64,000 nt of DNA. Origin: Haloarcula salina. Lineage in GTDB: Archaea > Halobacteriota > Halobacteria > Halobacteriales > Haloarculaceae. Position numbers and translations under genes: made by a program. A model generated the notes under the pieces. That model ran no database searches. It was not told the origin of the DNA and worked only from the letters and a program-made list of their open reading frames with translations. Shown piece after piece: positions 60,368-64,000 of the stretch (position 1 is the first letter of the stretch; every line of letters begins with the position of its first letter). Location: NCBI RefSeq assembly GCF_010119195.1, contig NZ_WRXL01000003.1:297639-361638 (forward strand). Direction: 5' to 3'.

Positions 60368-61111
60368 TCAGTAGTAGTCACCGAATAACTGCTCGTCGAG
60401 CCGACCAGTCACCGTTTCGGCGAGCGTTTCGAGATTCACAGTGTCCTCACGGTTGTACGACACCAGCGTTTCGAGTGCACCGTCTCGGCCCTGTTCGTGC
60501 TCTCGCCAGAGCCGCACCGCGTCCCGACCGGAGATGTCGGGCCGGTCGCGCTCGATGCCGATGTCTCGCTCGACCTGCTTGAGTCCGCCGGAGAGGCCGA
60601 TCTTCTTGCAGGTGTACATCAGGTCCAGGTGGGGGCGGTCGAGGTCGACGTCGAAGTTCGCTTCGAGGAAGGGCACGTCGAAGCGTTTGCCGTTGAACGT
60701 CACCAGGAGGTCCGCCCCGTCGAATGCCGCCCGGAGGGTCTCGCTCGTCAGGTCGTCGCCGGCCACCAGGGTCTCCGTGTCGCCGTCCTGGTAGAAGCTC
60801 ACGGTCGTCACCTGATTCCGGTCCTGATCGAGGCCCGTCGTCTCGATGTCGAAGAAGCAGGCCCGGTCGCTGAACGTCTCGTACAGCCGCCAGCGCTCTC
60901 CGCTCGGGAACGCTCGGTCGAAGTAGGGCACGTCCGTCGCCGCGATGCGGTCCCGCCCCTCGTCGATGAACTGCTGGATGCGCTCGCCGCGCTGTCCGCC
61001 GACGACGGACGGCTCGAACTCGTCCCAGTGGGTGACGCCCGCCTCCCAGATGGACTGCTCGGTCTTCTCGCCGACGCCGTCGGTGCCGATGAAACTGTTC
61101 TCGACGCGCAC
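60368..61111 (-). CDS. RNase H-fold exonuclease-like protein
   Basis: A 247-residue protein. After an N-terminal region (GVGEKTEQSIWEAGVTHWDE) comes a DEDD-type domain: acidic CFFDIETTGLDQDRN, then LVTFNGKRFDVPFLEANF, and later DLMYTCKKIGLSGGLKQ and SYNREDTVNLETLA. This matches the YprB-like RNase H family in archaea and bacteria. GTG 61111 is chosen because it begins the folded N-terminus (MRVENSFIG); the upstream frame is unlike protein. The nucleic-acid substrate is unknown. Confidence 0.85.
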   Translation of the reverse strand: MRVENSFIGTDGVGEKTEQSIWEAGVTHWDEFEPSVVGGQRGERIQQFIDEGRDRIAATDVPYFDRAFPSGERWRLYETFSDRACFFDIETTGLDQDRNQVTTVSFYQDGDTETLVAGDDLTSETLRAAFDGADLLVTFNGKRFDVPFLEANFDVDLDRPHLDLMYTCKKIGLSGGLKQVERDIGIERDRPDISGRDAVRLWREHEQGRDGALETLVSYNREDTVNLETLAETVTGRLDEQLFGDYY

Positions 61112-61169
61112 GCTCTCGGGTACAGGCCAGGCCGTATGTAAGCCCGTCGGTGCGCGGCCTCGTCCGTCG

Positions 61170-61325
61170 CTACCGGCCGCACATCGAGAGCACGCTGTCG
61201 TAGACGGTCCCGTCGTCCAGCGGGACGACGACCGTGCTTCCGCAGTGGGTGCAGGCGGACCGTGGACGGTCGAACGTTCGCTCACAGAGGGGACAGACGA
61301 ACCGCGAGGGGCTGGTTTCGGACAC
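61170..61325 (-). CDS. Small zinc-ribbon protein
   Basis: A 51-residue protein with CPLCERTF and ACTHCGST, two knuckles spaced as in small haloarchaeal zinc proteins. It lies 58 bp upstream of the exonuclease-like gene on the same strand. GTG 61325 (MSETSPSRFVCPLC) is preferred; an ATG 33 bp upstream would add eleven hydrophobic residues. No function assigned. Confidence 0.6.
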   Translation of the reverse strand: MSETSPSRFVCPLCERTFDRPRSACTHCGSTVVVPLDDGTVYDSVLSMCGR

Positions 61326-61492
61326 GAGCGAAGGGACGGCCGCGACGCAGAAACTCACAGTCGCTATGTGTATTTCGCGCGCACTACCGCGACGCTATTG
61401 ATATAGTTGGCTGGCGTTCGGGCGGTCGCCACTACTGTCTCGTGCTACCGTTTTCCATAGCTTGAATATCGGGACGGTTTGAATATCAGGGT

Positions 61493-62584
61493 ATGGGCGG
61501 TGGGACGGCCTCGGACGGCGAGATCAGTGCCGGGGAGCCGCTAGTCGCTCGCTTTCTCGACCGAACCGGCATCACCCGTCTCGCCCCGACGAGTCGGCTC
61601 CCGGTCGATATCGGACCGCTCACGTGGTATGCGCTCGCCGTCGTCGCGGTCGAACTGATGGGCCTCCAGGGCTACCGACTGGCGACGGGGCAGGTGCTGA
61701 CGTTCGTCCAGAACCCGCTCTGGCTGCTCAGGCCGCTCGTGTTGCTCGGCGCGGCACTGGCGACCGAGAACCTCTACCGTCGCTACGACCGGGCGCTCGA
61801 ACGGAGCAACATCGCCGAGCGCGTGGCGGACCCCGACCGCTTCGACGGCCTCGTCCCGGACCGACTCACCGCGCTCCTCGTCGCGCTCGGCGTGGGATTC
61901 ACGCTCGTCAACGCCGTCGGTATCCTCACGATCCAACAGCTCTACGCCGCCGGCGGCGGGACGCGCGTGGTCCGCTTTCTCGTCGTGACGCCCTTCGGCT
62001 ACGTGCCCGTGCTGGCGACCTTTCTCGCGACCTACGTCGCCGTCGAGGTAGTGCTGCCCCGCCGTATCGCGGCCGCAGACGTGGCGCTCGACTACCTCGA
62101 CCCGGAGCGACTCGGCGGGATGCGCCCCGTCGGCGAACTGGTCAAGCTGGCCTATTACTACCTCATGGTCGGCCTCGTCGCCTACGCCGTGGCGACGTAC
62201 GGTCCGTACGTCCTCGGCGGCGCGTTCGCCTACCGCGCGCTCGACGCGCCGGGGCTGGCGGTCAACGCCGTCTTCACGGCCGTCTGGCTCCTCGCCGTCG
62301 GCGTCATGGCCTATGGCATCTACGTCCTCCACCAGCACATGGCGCGCCAGAAGCGCGAGCGTCTCTACGAACTCGACCGGCGAGCCAGAGCCCACGTCGA
62401 CGACCCCTGGGACATCCGGTCGTTCGACGCGCTCGACCCGCCGCCCGAGTACCAGCGCTACCGCAAGCGGGTCGAACTCGTCACCGCGACGAAGGAGTAC
62501 CCGGCGACGTTCACGATGTGGTCCCAGCTGGTCGTCGGCGTCATGCTCCCGAAGGCGCTCCAGCTCGTCCTGGCCGCGGCCTGA
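61493..62584 (+). CDS. Multi-span membrane protein, hypothetical
   Basis: A 363-residue integral membrane protein with about six hydrophobic segments and a charged C-terminal cytoplasmic part (MARQKRERLYELDRRARAHV, DPPPEYQRYRKRVEL). It has no transporter signature I recognise. A direct repeat of TTGAATATC (61462-61470 and 61479-61487) lies just before the ATG and may be a regulator site. It is followed by a UspA gene in the same direction. Confidence 0.72.
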   Translation: MGGGTASDGEISAGEPLVARFLDRTGITRLAPTSRLPVDIGPLTWYALAVVAVELMGLQGYRLATGQVLTFVQNPLWLLRPLVLLGAALATENLYRRYDRALERSNIAERVADPDRFDGLVPDRLTALLVALGVGFTLVNAVGILTIQQLYAAGGGTRVVRFLVVTPFGYVPVLATFLATYVAVEVVLPRRIAAADVALDYLDPERLGGMRPVGELVKLAYYYLMVGLVAYAVATYGPYVLGGAFAYRALDAPGLAVNAVFTAVWLLAVGVMAYGIYVLHQHMARQKRERLYELDRRARAHVDDPWDIRSFDALDPPPEYQRYRKRVELVTATKEYPATFTMWSQLVVGVMLPKALQLVLAAA

Positions 62585-62626
62585 GCGAGCGAAAACACGA
62601 AGCGGTCGGCGGCCGCAGTGCCGGGT

Positions 62627-62986
62627 ATGACGACGTTCCTTCTCGCGACGACCTCCGTCCACGTCACCGCGGCCGCCGCCGACTACCTTCAGAGCCGGCT
62701 CGACCCGGGCGGCGACGACCGCGTCGTCGTGGTCGCGGTCAGCGAGCCCGAAGCCCCCGACCGAGACGCGGGCGACGCCGTCAACGTGGCGCGCTCGCGG
62801 CTCGCGGAGTTCGTGCCCACGACGGAAACGAGAGAGGGCGATCCGGTCGAGGAACTCCTCGCGGCCGTCGACGAGCACGACCCCGACGAAGTACTCCTCG
62901 GCGCGAGCGGCGACGAGGTCGGGGAGACGGCCAGCGCGCTCCTCGCGCGGACCGACAGGCCGGTCGTGGTCGTCCCGCTCGCCTAG
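62627..62986 (+). CDS. UspA-family protein
   Basis: A 119-residue small UspA-like protein: TTFLLATTSVHVTAAAADYL, then VEELLAAVDEHDPDEVLLGA and TDRPVVVVPLA. The glycine-rich loop is short and partly lost (GASGDEVGETASALLAR), so nucleotide binding is uncertain. ATG 62627 is preferred over GTG 62618. It ends 4 bp past the stop of the converging ParA-like gene; the shared CTAG provides both stops. Confidence 0.75.
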   Translation: MTTFLLATTSVHVTAAAADYLQSRLDPGGDDRVVVVAVSEPEAPDRDAGDAVNVARSRLAEFVPTTETREGDPVEELLAAVDEHDPDEVLLGASGDEVGETASALLARTDRPVVVVPLA

Positions 62987-63708
62987 CGCGAGAACAGCCC
63001 CGACTCCTCGAAGGTCAGCCCCAGGTCGACGCCGAGCAGGGCCTCGGTCATCGCGGCGAGGGCCGGCGCGACCTCCGTGTCGGGGTCGGTGGCGAGCGGC
63101 GTCGGCGCGTCCGAGCCGATGCGCGGAATCGCGTGGTCGGCGTCCGAGGGCGTCGGGCCGTCACCGTCGACCCCCGTCGCGACGACGGCGTCGGCCGGCG
63201 CACCGATGTCTCGCAGTCGCCCCTGGTGTCGCGGGAGCGCGTCGCGCCCCCGCTCGCTCTCCGGAGCGACCAGCGCACGCGTTTCGGCTGTCGTGACGGC
63301 CGCGACGGCCTGGTTCGACGCGACCGGCGGCACGTCGAGCAGGACGCGGTCGAACCGGCCGGCCAGTTCGTCGACCGCGCGCTCCAGCGTCTGGGCGCTC
63401 TCGGGCGACTTCGCGCGGGCGAGGCGCTCGAACGGCGCGTGGGCCGGACACAGCGCGACCCGGCCGCCGGCGTCGAGGTCCATCTCGTACAGCGCCTCGT
63501 CGACGGGCGCGTCGCCGAGCGCCACCGCGGTCGCGTCGGCGTCGATGCGACCCTCGACGTACCTCGCCAGCCCCTGCGTGGCGAAGGCCGCGTCGACGAC
63601 CGCGACCGACCGGCCGCCGCGGGCCAGCGTCGCCGCCGTCTCCACTGCCAGCCTGGTCGTTCCCGCCCCTCCGGTACACCCCGCGAACGCGAGCGTCGAA
63701 ACCCCCAT
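62983..63708 (-). CDS. ParA/MinD-like protein with altered Walker A
   Basis: A 241-residue protein of the MinD/ParA fold: strand and loop LAFAGCTGGAGTTRLAVETA, SVAVVDAAFATQGLARYVEG, DRVLLDVPPVASNQAVAAVT. Both lysines of the usual KGGVGKT deviant Walker A are missing here (CTGGAGTT), so ATP hydrolysis is doubtful; it may bind nucleotide or a partner without turnover. It is a single gene. Known haloarchaeal relatives with normal loops exist, so this is probably a divergent subfamily. Confidence 0.75.
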   Translation of the reverse strand: MGVSTLAFAGCTGGAGTTRLAVETAATLARGGRSVAVVDAAFATQGLARYVEGRIDADATAVALGDAPVDEALYEMDLDAGGRVALCPAHAPFERLARAKSPESAQTLERAVDELAGRFDRVLLDVPPVASNQAVAAVTTAETRALVAPESERGRDALPRHQGRLRDIGAPADAVVATGVDGDGPTPSDADHAIPRIGSDAPTPLATDPDTEVAPALAAMTEALLGVDLGLTFEESGLFSR

Positions 63709-63751
63709 ACCGTTTCTCGTGGGCTATCTTTCGATAAAAAGATACGGAAAG

Positions 63752-64000
63752 TTATTCGAGGCCGGCGGCGATGTCGCCCTCGATTGCGTCGAGTTCGTCG
63801 TCGGAGAGGTCCGGGCGGTCGGTGACCAGCGCGTGGATTGGGCGGCCGCCGTCCTCGGCGAAGCGCGGGACGATGTGCGCGTGGACGTGCGGGACCTCCT
63901 GGCCCGCCTCCTCGCCGTTGTTGAACGCGACGGTGCTGGCCGGGGCGTCGACGGCTCCCTCGACGGCCGGGACGAGTTCGTGAACGGTCGACAGGACCTC
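63752..64000 (-). CDS. HIT-family protein, 5' end outside the window
   Basis: The last 82 residues of a histidine-triad nucleotide-binding hydrolase. The diagnostic HVHAHIVPR (H-x-H-x-H) is present with the preceding NNGEEAGQEVPHVH helix-strand. The remaining N-terminal part lies beyond base 64000. The acidic tail (DRPDLSDDELDAIEGDIAAG) is common in haloarchaeal members. Confidence 0.9.
   Translation of the reverse strand, partial: EVLSTVHELVPAVEGAVDAPASTVAFNNGEEAGQEVPHVHAHIVPRFAEDGGRPIHALVTDRPDLSDDELDAIEGDIAAGLE

Noticed and set aside
1-64000. CRISPR arrays, rRNA genes, complete insertion sequences
   Set aside because: No regularly spaced repeats, no rRNA sequence and no transposase gene were seen.

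Overview
This window is a piece of a haloarchaeal chromosome (class Halobacteria, most probably family Haloarculaceae). The evidence is high GC with third-position C/G, very acidic proteins, leaderless promoters with a TATA-like box about 25-33 bp before start codons, an Orc1/Cdc6-ORB origin with the haloarchaeal oapABC neighbours, a malate dehydrogenase that reads like the Haloarcula enzyme, and LysW-dependent arginine synthesis.

Layout. 59-1521: two tandem archaeal signal peptidases. 1549-5846: orc1/cdc6, an AT-rich origin (oriC1 type) with inverted ORB elements, and oapA-oapB-oapC. 5991-14027: a small leaderless ORF, malate dehydrogenase, a p27-like zinc-ribbon protein, Hef helicase/nuclease, and a minus-strand operon CBS protein-glycyl-tRNA synthetase-dolichol-kinase-like protein. 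14431-19979: two small proteins, serA, and two overlapping PAS histidine kinases. 20094-24875: PolD large subunit, a PPC/DUF296 protein and a 2H phosphoesterase. 24916-27253: a frameshifted small membrane gene, a membrane-anchored wHTH protein and a secreted protein.

27347-36696 is a complete arginine cluster, argG-argH-lysW-argX-argC-argB-argD-argE-argF, in which glutamate is carried on LysW to ornithine and then converted to arginine. It is preceded by a putative 30-codon leader with four consecutive Arg codons, a possible attenuator. The 3' end of argF has been duplicated twice downstream together with a GC-rich element.

37172-44799: a PRTase-HAD protein flanked by direct repeats, a TrmB-like regulator, threonine synthase, a DUF4166/YndJ pair, a GNAT-like protein, aspartate kinase and a J-domain ferredoxin. 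44881-49000: phosphoesterase, purO, an HNH endonuclease, tRNA-Gln(CTG) with a duplicated 3' end (an integration scar), a UspA protein and a PiT transporter. 49206-54382: a BMP-type (nucleoside-like) ABC importer operon. 54551-55154: a low-GC Doc/Fic toxin-like gene plus a small acidic partner. 55294-64000: leucyl-tRNA synthetase, DUF123 protein, rhomboid protease, several small zinc or membrane proteins, an RNase H-fold exonuclease-like protein, a UspA protein, a ParA-like protein without Walker lysines, and the 3' part of a HIT protein.

No rRNA, CRISPR array or complete insertion sequence was seen. The observations most worth following are the argG leader, the argF tail triplication, a strikingly recoded 78-bp patch at the PolD active site, and recurring ORB-core-like motifs outside the origin. 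All functional calls rest on reading motifs by eye; no database search was run.
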